34,983 bases of DNA, taken from a virus. The DNA is taken from positions 1-34,983 of IMG/VR virus record IMGVR_UViG_3300020196_000131. The stretch is one strand, 5' to 3'. The translations under genes were made by a program, and so were the position numbers. Shown here in pieces: positions 14,387-24,600 of this stretch (the first letter of the stretch is position 1; each line of letters begins with the position of its first letter). Under the pieces are notes generated by a model. It did no database searches, was not told the origin of the DNA, and saw only the letters and a list, made by a program, of their open reading frames with translations.

Positions 14387-15247
14387 ATGAGTGACATTGC
14401 TCTGTTTAATAAAAACGTCCCCGACTACCTCAAGGAAGTCGAACTTGATGACCTGACCAAATCCCTGTCAGGCAACACCGGTCTTAAGCGTATCTCGATC
14501 CGTGGCGGCGTGTTCCGCCTTATGGTTAACGGCGAAGAGATTGCTAAGAACGAAAACCGCGCCATGAATATCGTCATTGTGAACGGCGCACCCAAGGTAT
14601 CTCGTCAGTACTACGCTGGTAAGTACGTCCCCGGTGAGACTGCACCCCCCGACTGCTGGTCAAACGACGGAGAAACGCCCGACGCCAGCATCGAGAGTCC
14701 TCAGAACAAGACCTGTGAAGGTTGCCCTCAGAACATCAAGGGTTCGGGTCAAGGCGACTCACGTGCATGCCGGTTCCAGCAAAAGCTTGCTGTTCTCTTG
14801 GCTGACGACGTGCATGGCGACGTGTATCAGTTGACTCTTGCGGCTACCTCGATCTTTGGTCGTGGCGATACCGATAAGATGCCGTTCCAGCAATACGCTA
14901 AGTACGTTGGTTCGCAGGGTAAGAACATCAACACCCTTGTCACCGAGATGCGCCTTGACAGCGACAGCGCTACCCCCAAGCTTACCTTCAAGCCCGTGCG
15001 TTTCTTGGAGCGTGATGAGTGGGAGTCGGCACGTGATAAAGGTTCTAGTGCGGCGGCGAAGTCAGCTATTACTCAGACCCCTGCTCAGACTGACAGCAAA
15101 CCCAAGGCTATCTCTGCGCCTAAAGCCGAGGCGACTGAAGAAGCCATCCCCGAACCCACCAAGCGTCCAAGTAAAAAGAACGCTGAGCCAGCCCCAAAGA
15201 AAGACTTTGTGGACGTGCTTAATGAGTGGTCTACAGATGATGCGTAA
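14387..15247 (+). CDS. Putative ssDNA-binding protein
   Basis: A 286-residue protein whose build fits a phage ssDNA-binding protein. It has a beta-rich N-terminal domain (about 30-215), four cysteines that could hold zinc (C90, C110, C113, C128), a long P/A/K-rich flexible linker (about 222-270) and an acidic end (VDVLNEWSTDDA) like the partner-binding tails of SSB and gp32. It lies between a coiled-coil protein and the primase-helicase, with a strong ribosome-binding site (aaggagaaagtaacc). The assignment rests on architecture and context, not on an identified OB-fold. Confidence 0.7.
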   Translation: MSDIALFNKNVPDYLKEVELDDLTKSLSGNTGLKRISIRGGVFRLMVNGEEIAKNENRAMNIVIVNGAPKVSRQYYAGKYVPGETAPPDCWSNDGETPDASIESPQNKTCEGCPQNIKGSGQGDSRACRFQQKLAVLLADDVHGDVYQLTLAATSIFGRGDTDKMPFQQYAKYVGSQGKNINTLVTEMRLDSDSATPKLTFKPVRFLERDEWESARDKGSSAAAKSAITQTPAQTDSKPKAISAPKAEATEEAIPEPTKRPSKKNAEPAPKKDFVDVLNEWSTDDA

Positions 15248-15249
15248 CC

Positions 15250-15495
15250 ATGGACAACCGGGGTTACACATCACGAATCATCAAGGCTAATTTAGAGGCG
15301 AGTACCGACAACCCCGGTGTAATACTGGGGCGGTACTGCATCTCTAAAGAGATCCCTGTCAATGACGTCGCCGAGTATCTAGAGGTAAGCCGCATGACCA
15401 TCTACAAGTGGTTCACCGGTGACTGGATGCCACGTAGGCGTCAGACAGAAAAGATCTTTGCCATCTTGGAGCAAGTTGGCTTTAGCGTAGACTAA
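15250..15495 (+). CDS. Small helix-turn-helix protein (Xre/Cro-like)
   Basis: An 81-residue protein with a clear HTH: GRYCISKEIPVNDVAEYLEV followed by SRMTIYKWFTGDWMPRRRQ. The recognition helix is at about residues 48-57 (SRMTIYKWFT). It starts two bases after the previous stop with no obvious ribosome-binding site, so it probably depends on coupling. A Cro-like regulator or replication-site binder is possible. The structured element at 15497-15561 follows its stop immediately. Confidence 0.75.
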   Translation: MDNRGYTSRIIKANLEASTDNPGVILGRYCISKEIPVNDVAEYLEVSRMTIYKWFTGDWMPRRRQTEKIFAILEQVGFSVD

Positions 15496-15496
15496 C

Positions 15497-15561
15497 AGGG
15501 CGTCTAGTTCGACGGAACAAAGAGGGGTACCGCCGCGCCCCCTGACGCCCTACCTTTTTTT
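15497..15561 (+). terminator. Branched RNA element ending in a T-run: probable terminator or attenuator
   Basis: An eight-pair outer stem (agggcgtc 15497-15504 with gacgccct 15544-15551) encloses two hairpins: gttc/gaac (15507-15510 with 15515-15518, loop gacg) and agggg/cccct (15523-15527 with 15539-15543). Seven T residues follow at 15555-15561. The gap is only 88 bases and the primase gene starts 23 bases later. A partial terminator that lowers primase relative to the ssDNA-binding protein is the simplest reading. Confidence 0.6.
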
Positions 15562-15583
15562 AGCGTGGCGCACAAAGGCGGCT

Positions 15584-18430
15584 ATGGCAATGAAGGATTT
15601 ACTGTCGGCAGTGCTATCCACACAGGGGTGGTACTGCGTAGTAGCACTAAAAAAGACAGGGATGCCGAAACAAATTTTCGTGCAGACCCTAGACGAAGTA
15701 GAGACAGTTGCACAAGATTTACTATCCAAACACTACGACGTTTATTTTGCTTGCTCCAAATACGAGACTAACTCCACCCGCACCACCGATAACGTAAAGG
15801 CCATCAAGGCTTTTTGGCTCGACATCGACTGCGGCCCCGGCAAGCCATACGAAACCCAAGCCGAAGGTCTATCTGCCTTCAAAGACTTCTGCGCTGAAGT
15901 CGGCTTACCTAAACCATCGTTGGTCAATTCCGGTCGTGGACTCCATGCTTACTGGGGGATCAACAAAGAACTTACTAGGCAAGAATGGAAACCAATTGCC
16001 GATCAGCTCAAGCGTGCTTGTCATTTAAAAGGGCTTGAAGCCGACCCCGCTAGAACAGCAGATGCTGCATCCATACTGCGCATCCCTGACACGAAAAACT
16101 TCAAGGGCGACCTACCGCTTGATGTAACCCTGATGTGCGTCTCCCCCGAGGTGGACTTGGAGGTGTTCAAGAACGCAATCGGTGTGACAGAGATGCCCGA
16201 GGCACCTGACTACGGACCCTCGACGCTAAACGAGTTAACTAAGTCTCTGATGGGCAACAAGCAAAACCGGTTCTCCGTCTTGTGGGCTAAGGTCGAAAAC
16301 GGGAATGGCTGTGCTCAGATAGAGAAAGCAGTTAAAGAACAAACAACCATTGAAGAACCATTGTGGAGGGCGGCACTATCCATAGCTGCCTATTGTGTAG
16401 ACCGAGATTCTGCTATCCATGAGGTGTCCAAAGAGCATGAAAAGTACTCGCCACAGGAAACCGAAGACAAGGCTAACAAGATTAAAGGGCCGTACACGTG
16501 CGATGCGATTGAAAAGATCAACCCCGGAGGATGCGACAACTGCCCCCACAAAGGCAAACTTTCCTCCCCAATAGTCCTTGGGCAAGAGATCCTCGAGTCC
16601 GAAACAAACGAGATCGAATTCAAAGCCGAGGACGTCTCAAAGCCTGTCACCTACACCATACCTGAGTACCCCTTCCCCTACTTCAGAGGGCGTAATGGTG
16701 GGGTGTACCGCAGGGGAGAAGATGAGGAAGACGAACCTACGCTGATCTACGAGCATGACTTGTACGTGGTCAAACGGATGAAAGACCCACAGCACGGCGA
16801 AACTATTTGGATGCGTCTGCACACGCCCAAAGACGGAGTGCGGGAGTTTGCACTACCAGCAGTTGACCTATTGACCAGTGACAAATTGAGGGAAAAACTT
16901 GCTTGGTATGGGATTGTGGCGTTAAAAAAGCAGATGGAGTCAATCATGGCTTACATCGTCAGATTCGTAAAAGAACTACAGTGCAGAGAAGGAGCAGAGA
17001 TTATGAGGATGCAGTTTGGATGGACGGAAAAGAACGGCTCGTTTGTGATTGGCGACCAAGAGATTTGCCCCGACGGAGATCGCTACAGTCCCCCTTCAAG
17101 TTACACATCTCAGGCATCTCCGTACTTTGAACCGGCAGGATCGCTCGAAGAATGGAAAAAAGTCATTAACACCTACAACATGCCGGGGTTCGAACCACAT
17201 GCGTTTGGGTTCTTCACTGCTTTTGGTGCTCCGCTACTAAAACACCTGAACCTCAAGGGCGCCATCATTAACCTAATTAACAACACCTCGGGTACCGGCA
17301 AGACCACAACCCTCAAGGCTATGCACAGCGTCTTTGGGCATCCGGAAGAACTGATGTTGATCGAGCGGGACACTTTAAACACCCGCCTCCACAGGCTCGG
17401 CGTTATGAACAATATTGGCCTTGGGTGCGACGAGATCACCAAGATGAAGCCCGACGAAGCATCTGACTTTGCCTACGCAGTCTCACAAGGCCGAGGCCGT
17501 GGGCGGATGAAAGCCTCTGAGAACGCCGAGCGTATCAATCTGACCAAGTGGCAAACCATACTTTTGTGCTCATCAAACGCCTCATTGGTCGACAAACTGA
17601 AGTCCCTCAAGGGTACCCCCGATGGTGAGTTGATGCGGATTATCGAGTACAGCATCCCTGAAACCAAGCTACTGACCAAGGCCGAGGCCGATGACTTGTA
17701 TCCGAAGCTATACACAAACTACGGACACGCAGGGCGTATCTATATTCGGGACTTGGTGTGCAACCTAGAAGAGCGAGTAGCTGAAGTCAAGGAAGTTCAA
17801 AAAGTCATCGACAAGAAGATCGGATTCACCAGCCGGGAGCGGTTTTGGTCGGCAATCGCAGCATGCAACATAGCAGGTGCCTTGTTTGCTAGGCGGCTAG
17901 GAATAATTGATATCGATGTCGGCCGGATCTTTAAATGGATGCTCAAGGAATTCAGCCAAATGCGGGAGGAGATCACCCCACCTGTGTCCGACTATGCCAG
18001 CGTGGTAGGCGACTTTTGGAACAAACACCGGCAGAACACCTTGGTTATTAACGATGAGGTCGACAAGCGTACCGGGGTAGAAATGTTGCCCATCCTAGAG
18101 CCTAGGGGAGAACTACTACTGCGGATGGAGCCTGACACGATGAAGCTGTTTATTGTCGCCAAAGACTTCCGGAAGTACTGCACCGAGAACCAAATCACCC
18201 TCAAGGATGTTCTTAACGGGCTGACTTCCGACGGCATCTACGGGGGCATCAAGAAGAAACGCATGTCCAAGGGCACCAAGTTGAGTGCCGTACCACCAGT
18301 GGATGCGTACGTTTTTGACTGCTCGAGGGGCGACTTCATTGATCCTGATGCCTACATCAACGCCGCTCAAGCCGATGCGGCTGAAGATCCTGAAGCAGAA
18401 GAGCCGGTAAATGAGGGTGAACCAGCTTAG
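15584..18430 (+). CDS. Primase-helicase (AEP-like primase plus DUF927-type ATPase)
   Basis: A 948-residue bifunctional replication protein. The N-terminal domain has AFWLDIDCG (D80, D82) and VNSGRGLHAYW (S116 to H121), the DhD and sGrGxH motifs of archaeo-eukaryotic-type primases, and then ILRIPDTKN as the third motif region. A CD...GGCDNC cluster (C306, C317, C320) may bind zinc. The C-terminal half is a DUF927-like helicase: INNTSGTGKTTTLKAM (Walker A 567-574), GLGCDEIT (Walker B) and a downstream SSNAS. An acidic tail (EDPEAEEPVNEGEPA) closes it. It should prime and unwind at the phage fork with the PolA at 7057. The start follows aaagg by five bases. Confidence 0.92.
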   Translation: MAMKDLLSAVLSTQGWYCVVALKKTGMPKQIFVQTLDEVETVAQDLLSKHYDVYFACSKYETNSTRTTDNVKAIKAFWLDIDCGPGKPYETQAEGLSAFKDFCAEVGLPKPSLVNSGRGLHAYWGINKELTRQEWKPIADQLKRACHLKGLEADPARTADAASILRIPDTKNFKGDLPLDVTLMCVSPEVDLEVFKNAIGVTEMPEAPDYGPSTLNELTKSLMGNKQNRFSVLWAKVENGNGCAQIEKAVKEQTTIEEPLWRAALSIAAYCVDRDSAIHEVSKEHEKYSPQETEDKANKIKGPYTCDAIEKINPGGCDNCPHKGKLSSPIVLGQEILESETNEIEFKAEDVSKPVTYTIPEYPFPYFRGRNGGVYRRGEDEEDEPTLIYEHDLYVVKRMKDPQHGETIWMRLHTPKDGVREFALPAVDLLTSDKLREKLAWYGIVALKKQMESIMAYIVRFVKELQCREGAEIMRMQFGWTEKNGSFVIGDQEICPDGDRYSPPSSYTSQASPYFEPAGSLEEWKKVINTYNMPGFEPHAFGFFTAFGAPLLKHLNLKGAIINLINNTSGTGKTTTLKAMHSVFGHPEELMLIERDTLNTRLHRLGVMNNIGLGCDEITKMKPDEASDFAYAVSQGRGRGRMKASENAERINLTKWQTILLCSSNASLVDKLKSLKGTPDGELMRIIEYSIPETKLLTKAEADDLYPKLYTNYGHAGRIYIRDLVCNLEERVAEVKEVQKVIDKKIGFTSRERFWSAIAACNIAGALFARRLGIIDIDVGRIFKWMLKEFSQMREEITPPVSDYASVVGDFWNKHRQNTLVINDEVDKRTGVEMLPILEPRGELLLRMEPDTMKLFIVAKDFRKYCTENQITLKDVLNGLTSDGIYGGIKKKRMSKGTKLSAVPPVDAYVFDCSRGDFIDPDAYINAAQADAAEDPEAEEPVNEGEPA

Positions 18431-18608
18431 TTACAACATAGACTGGACCAAGTTTAAGATCGGATGGTCTTTTTTCCTGCCGTGTTTACGCACGGAAGAA
18501 GGCAAACAGGAAGTCTTAAAGGTCACTAACCGATTCGGATTCGAAGTTACTATCAAGGTAGTAATTGAGGATGGCATACGCGGGTTGCGCATATGGAGGG
18601 TTAGGTAG
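18411..18608 (+). CDS. Small conserved phage protein, 65 residues
   Basis: The frame overlaps the primase-helicase end by 20 bases. The sequence YNIDWTKFKIGWSFFLPCLR, then VTIKVVIEDGIRGLRIWRVR, matches a short protein I recognise from many phages ('W..F..G.SFF.PCL ... VIEDG.RGLR.WR'); its function is unknown. It is the last gene read rightwards before the convergent terminator. The start is not marked by a clear ribosome-binding site. Confidence 0.75.
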   Translation: MRVNQLSYNIDWTKFKIGWSFFLPCLRTEEGKQEVLKVTNRFGFEVTIKVVIEDGIRGLRIWRVR

Positions 18609-18653
18609 TACCATGGGCCTGTGACTTCTACTCATGGTCACTCTCCTTCTTCT

Positions 18654-18678
18654 CCCCGCCTAGTGCGGGGAATTTTTT
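18654..18678 (+). terminator. Terminator of the rightward genes at the convergence point
   Basis: A six-base-pair GC stem (ccccgc 18654-18659 with gcgggg 18665-18670, loop ctagt) is followed by aatttttt (T-run 18673-18678). It ends on the last base of the leftward giant gene's stop codon. On the minus strand the hairpin has no T-run after it, so it should act mainly on plus-strand transcription. The 69-base gap also holds a weak accatg/catggt inverted repeat (18610-18638). Confidence 0.85.
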
Positions 18679-21600
18679 CACTCCCTCCCGTACCTCATCA
18701 TCTGTAAAGCCTCAGGTATAAATTTCTTGCTGACTCTAGCGCCGATGTTATTGGCTTGCGCTTGATCCTCTGCTCTTTGATCAAAAGATTCTTGTATAGC
18801 CTTAGCGTCAATAGCAAACAATGGGTACTTTGCTGAAAATTCATTAGCTTCCTCTAATACGTCATTAAACGTATCAAAGTTATTCCTTTCCATCCACAAA
18901 CGGTTCATTAGAGCTTTTCTGCGGTTTTCAAGTTTTTGCTCTCTTTGAACCACTTCTATTGACCTCTTTTGTGCGGTGTTTAATCTTACTGGCTGAAGCC
19001 CAATACTTTGCATAGCTATTTCCCACGCCGAGAACTCATTAACTAGCACGTCACCCTTAGTAGTTTTACCACCTTCTTCTGCTAATCTTGCTGCTGTAAC
19101 AGGTTTAGCAAATAATGCAGGCGCTGATTTTTCAAAAGCACGCTGATATTGCCCTTCCTGCATAAGCCTATAAGCTTCAACCCAATTGAATGCTAGACCC
19201 ACAGTTGGCCCTGCGTTAGCAATCATCGCCTCTGTAAGGCTTTCCCGAACATCCGGTGAATATCGACCTTCTCGATAAAACATGGTTACAGGGTCAAGAC
19301 TGACGCGATCAGCAAAGTTACCCCCGGTTATTGTTGAAACCACTCCTTTTTGAATTGAGTCGCCGATAAAATCTCCTAAACTACCTGAGACTTCAGGGTT
19401 CATACCCATCTCAGCAAATAAATCACCGGCAGCACCACCAAGTTCTACTTGAACGTAGTTCTTTACCCAGTTTTCCCAGTCAAAGAACTCATCATCTTCG
19501 TCATCTGCAAACATATTTACTAGCACTCCAAGTCCAATACTGTAGAACGGGGATGCTTCATTCCCCCCTAGTAAATACGTGACGGCTAAAATTCCAGCCA
19601 GTCTACGTCTAGCCTCTTTACCAATTGCTTTGTGGTGAGCCTCGTATTCCCCCACTCTTTGCTTGATCACTGCCGGAGACACTTTGTCGTTAATTAGCTG
19701 CTCTTCATATTTTGCTAATAATTTTTTTCGTTCAAAAGGCCTATACAGACTAAATCCAAGCTTTAAGTTTCTGAGGAGAATGTAGGTAACAAGCACCGGG
19801 TACTGCTTAAATTTAAATATTATTGAACCAACGGGGCCTACAAAGTAGCGAGGTTTCATCTGACGACTAAAATCACCAAGGGAAGCCCTGACCATGTCTT
19901 TGGCTTCTGCCATCGCTAACTGAAATGCTTCTTCCGGAGTGTTCATGACGGGGTTACCTTGTGCATCCCTTTCAACAACACCCCGTGTGTCTTTCTTAGG
20001 CTCAGTAGTAAACTTCTCGTAAGCCATTTCAAACACCGTTATGGACACAACTTCACGGTTTAGCCTTTCTGTTTGGTGAAACAGCGAAGACATTATCTTT
20101 TTAACTGTCGCCATGTACCCCGTGTATAACGCAGATGGGGCTTCAGCGAGCATCATGAAGTCGTTCACCAGAGATATTTCGTATTGGCCCTCTTGTGCTA
20201 ACTCAAAAGCTGCTCGGTGTAGCACTGGTTCATTTTTAAAGCTATAGCCTTCTGCCAAAGAGGGAAACTTAACTTCTAAAAAATCTCCTTTTGCTAAAGG
20301 TTTAATCGTTCTAGTCGGAACCGTGCTGGTGTACCGAAGTATATTTTTAGTCATTAGCTTCGCTGTTCTATCATATCCGTACGTACCGCCGATGTATGGC
20401 AATGCAATCTGAGCCATACCTATAGTGTTTAGCATTGCGGAGAACGGGGCCGACAGCATAAAAAAGAACGTAGTTTCAGACAACCTACCAGCAACTTTTG
20501 CAGCAAAGCTAGTGTCCTCAGCGCTGAGAATCACAGGCATCCGTTTTTCTAACTCAATAACAAAGTCCCTGTACACTTCTTTTTCGGACCTGCTAAGTAA
20601 CGGGTTGTTTCTAATGTCGTCAAGAGCATTAGTAATATTATTATGCAACTTGTCAGAAAATTTAAACCGTGATTGCTGGTAGGCACTGTGAATCGCTGAC
20701 GTAGAAAACACGCGAAGCATGTCTTCGCTAGCACCTTGAATATTTTTACGATTAATAAACATCTTGCGCATACTTTGTTGCGGCAAGAGGACATAAAGCA
20801 GTTGATTAATATTATCTTTTAGTTCTTTTTTAATTTCATCTCTCTCAAACCTTTTTTCAACCTCTTCTTTTGTAGGCGTGCGATTTAGTTCTTTTTGCAA
20901 GACTTTTTCAGCCGCGTCGTATTGAGCTTTAGTGGGGGGAGTTGTTATATTTCCTATAGAATCTACAAGGTCTTGTACTTCTTTTAACACTCCTGGAGCA
21001 TCACGATTTTTTGAAAATATTTCTGAAACTCCATTGCCGGGGTAAACCGAACCGACTAAGGCTCGCTGTTGTGCGTTACCCTCACTTAGCTCATTAACGC
21101 GGTTGTTCATCGCTAAGTTTCGTGCGTCAGCACTTTCATACTCGTAAAACTCTTTAAAATTACCAGAGCCAACTTGGAAAAAGAATTCTCCAAACCTACG
21201 CAGAGGGAAATAAGGCGAAACAAGTTTGTCTGGGCCAAACTGCGCAGCAATCTCTGCTAACGATTTTTCTTTTTCTTGTTGAGACAGAGAGCTATTGTTT
21301 ACCCGGTCTTCTAACTCCTTAATCATCCGCTCAACTGATTTTTTATAAAAGTCACGAACGTCACGGTATATTTGTTTAAACTCTGGTTTAAGAATAGCCC
21401 ACGCCTGTAATAGTGCAGCGTTTACAGGTTGGCCTTTAGGGTTATCAGGATCAAGACTTCGCATTGTTGCTTCAAGCATAATCCTAGCCATAATCTGTGA
21501 CTGCTTTGGATTCTTAAATTGAGCAACTGTCCACCGCCTAGATATGTCAGCTGCTTCATTCAGTATGCTTAATCTATATTCGATCATTTTTTCAATGAGT

Positions 21601-24600
21601 CGAATCGTACCGATTATCTGTGGAAACTTGTCTTTGGTTATTTCGGCAAGATGGCTGAGGTTCATAAATCCCAAAACAACTTGTCTAAGCTGAGTATTCC
21701 TAGCGTCCCAAAAACTACTACCCATTATTTTAATTGCTTTGCTCCACGTCATACGCCCTGTAAGAGCGAGATTTGCGGTGCCAATATAACTTTGGGTGGT
21801 TTGTTCTTGGGTACGTGAAGTTTGGGGGGTACTAGTAGGACCCTGCACTCTTTTACCCCGCTTACCCCCGGCAAACCTCGGCTGCGCTGCAAAGGGTGCT
21901 CCAGTACGCACCGCTGAGAAAATCTTAGTTGCTTCCGCCATGGCGTTGCCCGCCAAGTTATCTAAGCCAAACGCTCTGAGGATTGCTTTTACCAATCTAC
22001 TTAAAAAGGGCGTTTTCTTAGGCTCGTACTTAAGGCCTTTAAGAAGCTCTTGGAACTTCTTGTTAGTAAATACTTCTGAGATAAATTCGTAGATGTTGGT
22101 CATGCCGTATGGCTCTTTGCCAAGCTTTTCTACGGCGTAGTTATACATCTTGGTGAGTTCTTCTACGGCTTCGCGTTGGCCCGGAGTTAACTCTTGTTTG
22201 TTAGTGCCATAAGTATTTAGAACATATTCGGTCGCGGCGTGGACAACCTCGTGCAAAAAGACCCGGTAGCTTTTACCTGTCCGCGTATTGGTATTAAGAG
22301 TGATCTCGTCAAATTGGGGGGAATAAGCACCGGGGGCTGTTAAGCCCTCAATGGATTTGTCGTACGCTTCAAAAACTGTTTGGAATTCGGCGGCGACAGG
22401 GCCAAGGTTGTAGTTTGGTTTCTGTAGTTCCGCAAGACCTTTTGACACAGCCTCTAAAGATTCAGAACGGTCATAATTCTTGAAGTACTTATCGTAGACC
22501 TGCGGATAATGCATTTCCACGTAACGAAATAAACGCTTCTGTTGCTGCGCTGACACACTATCAATCGAGCGGCGAACCAAGTCACGCCCGTTGTTAAAAC
22601 TTATGTTTGTTGGTAGCTTAAGGTCTAAAAGCGCTTTTGCTAGGTCAGCAGAAAAACCAGTTAGCTTCTGAGACGCAATCCGTAACGCACCATTTAGGTC
22701 ATTGTTGGATATAGCCGAGACCATTGTCGGGTGGATGTCCCCGACTTTAAACTCTAACAAAGCAACCTTTTGGTCTAAATCAGCTATCGTGTCGTCAACG
22801 TTAGCAAGAAAATCAACCGCTTTTGCGGAAAGTAAATAGTTGACAAGGTCTACGCCATCTCTAGGTGCCTCCCCTTTTAGTAAGTCGTCAAGGGTTTTGT
22901 GTACCGCATAATTATTGTCAAACCCAAAAGTATCTTTTAAAGCTTCAAACAACTTACGCACAGCGGATTTAAACCTTTCCCACCCACTTCCAAGTTTAGC
23001 GGCAAAGAGTTTTTCAGCGTTAACCGCCCAGAACTCTGATGGGTTTACGTATTGATAGAACTCATACGAAGGCATCGCTTTAACAGCAACAGCCAAAGAC
23101 TCTGGACTAGGATTGTCTAAAAAGTTCATCACCTTGTGGAAAAACGCTTGGCTTTTTAGATCGGTGTGCTTTTGAATAGCTTTTTGAAACGCTCTATGAT
23201 AAGCGTTTATTATGGCTTCTTTCGCTTCCTTGGTCATCATCTGCTCAAGGGAGTGCATCAATTCATGGCGTATGGTGGAAGGATTAAACGCACCTTTTGT
23301 GCCAATATAAAGACGAACTAACCTTTCAACCGGGATATACATACCGGCTATATTATCTTGGCCTATCCCTGGAGATACGACAGATAAACGAAGTCCCTCA
23401 AGAACTTTTGGAAATCTACTATAAACTTTTTGAATTACTTCAAATACTTGAGAAGAAATAGCTGGTTCTCTGAAAACACCAGTCCCATCCATAGCGTTTC
23501 GGCCATGATTAAGAAAGTTTTCAGCAGATACTACTTTATCGCTATACGCTCTAAGAGCAGCTTTTAAGTTTTTAATTAACCTATTTAATTCATTAAGAAG
23601 CCGTTGTTTTTCAATGCTCGACCCATAGTTGCGAATACTTTCTACCAACGATGCTTTCTTTTGACCTAGGGAAGCTAACTCTTCAATGATTTGGTTTTTA
23701 GAGTCCTTAATACCGTCATCAATTTGTTCTTGCGTTACAGTCGGAACTTCACCTGTATCGATATCTTGTAGAGAGATGTCTTCATCTCTAGCCGGACGGA
23801 TCCCACGTTTTTGTTTTGGGATTGAATAAAACTCTGCTTTTTCAAAAAGCTCTTCGGCTAAAGAGTCAAATTCTTCTTTTGTTGTAGGCTGAAAAACATC
23901 GTTGTCAACAACAAAAAAGACATCTGAGTCTCCGTCAATAAAAACTTCTTCAGCCTCAACATCATTTGAAAGGCGAGTTCCTCTTTCTCTTACCTCTTTA
24001 GCTTCAATTTTTTGAGTTGCATCCAGTACAGTAGCGCCGCCTTTTTCAGTCAACAGCGATTGCTTACCTTCTCGGCGTTTCTCAACTCCACGGATGCGGT
24101 TCTCTATTTTTTCAACTTCTCCAAGAGCTTCCCTAAACGCCTGTTCGCTGCCCAACCCATAAAAGAATTTAATTCGTTCCGCTTCTCGTTTGCGCAAAGC
24201 CTGTACATAATCATCAGCAACTTTTTTGCTTACGTTGCGGGATTCTTGGATTTTCTTAGAAGCTTCATTAGGGTTATCAAGCCCTTTACGCTTATAATCT
24301 TCTGCAAGGGCTTCTTCGTACGTCTGTGTTGGTTCTTCCGTTGTTCCTTCAGGTGCAGTAGTTGCTGCTGGTGCCGTTTCAGCAGTTTTTGCTTCAGTCG
24401 GCGCTGCTTCTTTCTCTTTAGTTAGCCTAGGCAATAACCTCCGAGCAAACATCTCTGCATCAAATTTGTTATCTAGGTTCTCATTGATCGCATCTTTTGC
24501 TAGTCCTAAGCTATCGTGGCTCGTATCGCCCCTACCAATTCTATTGAGCGCTTGGTTCTCAGGGCTTTGGGCTTTCCAAAAAGTCTCGGAGCCTTCTTGT

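Noticed and set aside
14838-15290. Plus-strand open frame of 150 codons
   Set aside because: It overlaps the ssDNA-binding-like gene in another frame, is R/S/P/L-rich and lacks a ribosome-binding site.
15498-15550. A true tRNA gene
   Set aside because: The element is 53 bases long and lacks an anticodon arm and a T-loop in the right place; the following T-run favours a terminator or attenuator.
18610-18641. Inverted repeats (accatg/catggt and gtgac/gtcac) as a leftward terminator
   Set aside because: Stems are five to six pairs with long loops, overlap each other and have no T-run on the minus strand.
24012-24425. Plus-strand open frame of 137 codons inside the giant gene
   Set aside because: It is antisense to a continuous coding frame, and its F/S/C-rich composition reflects complement of lysine/glutamate codons.
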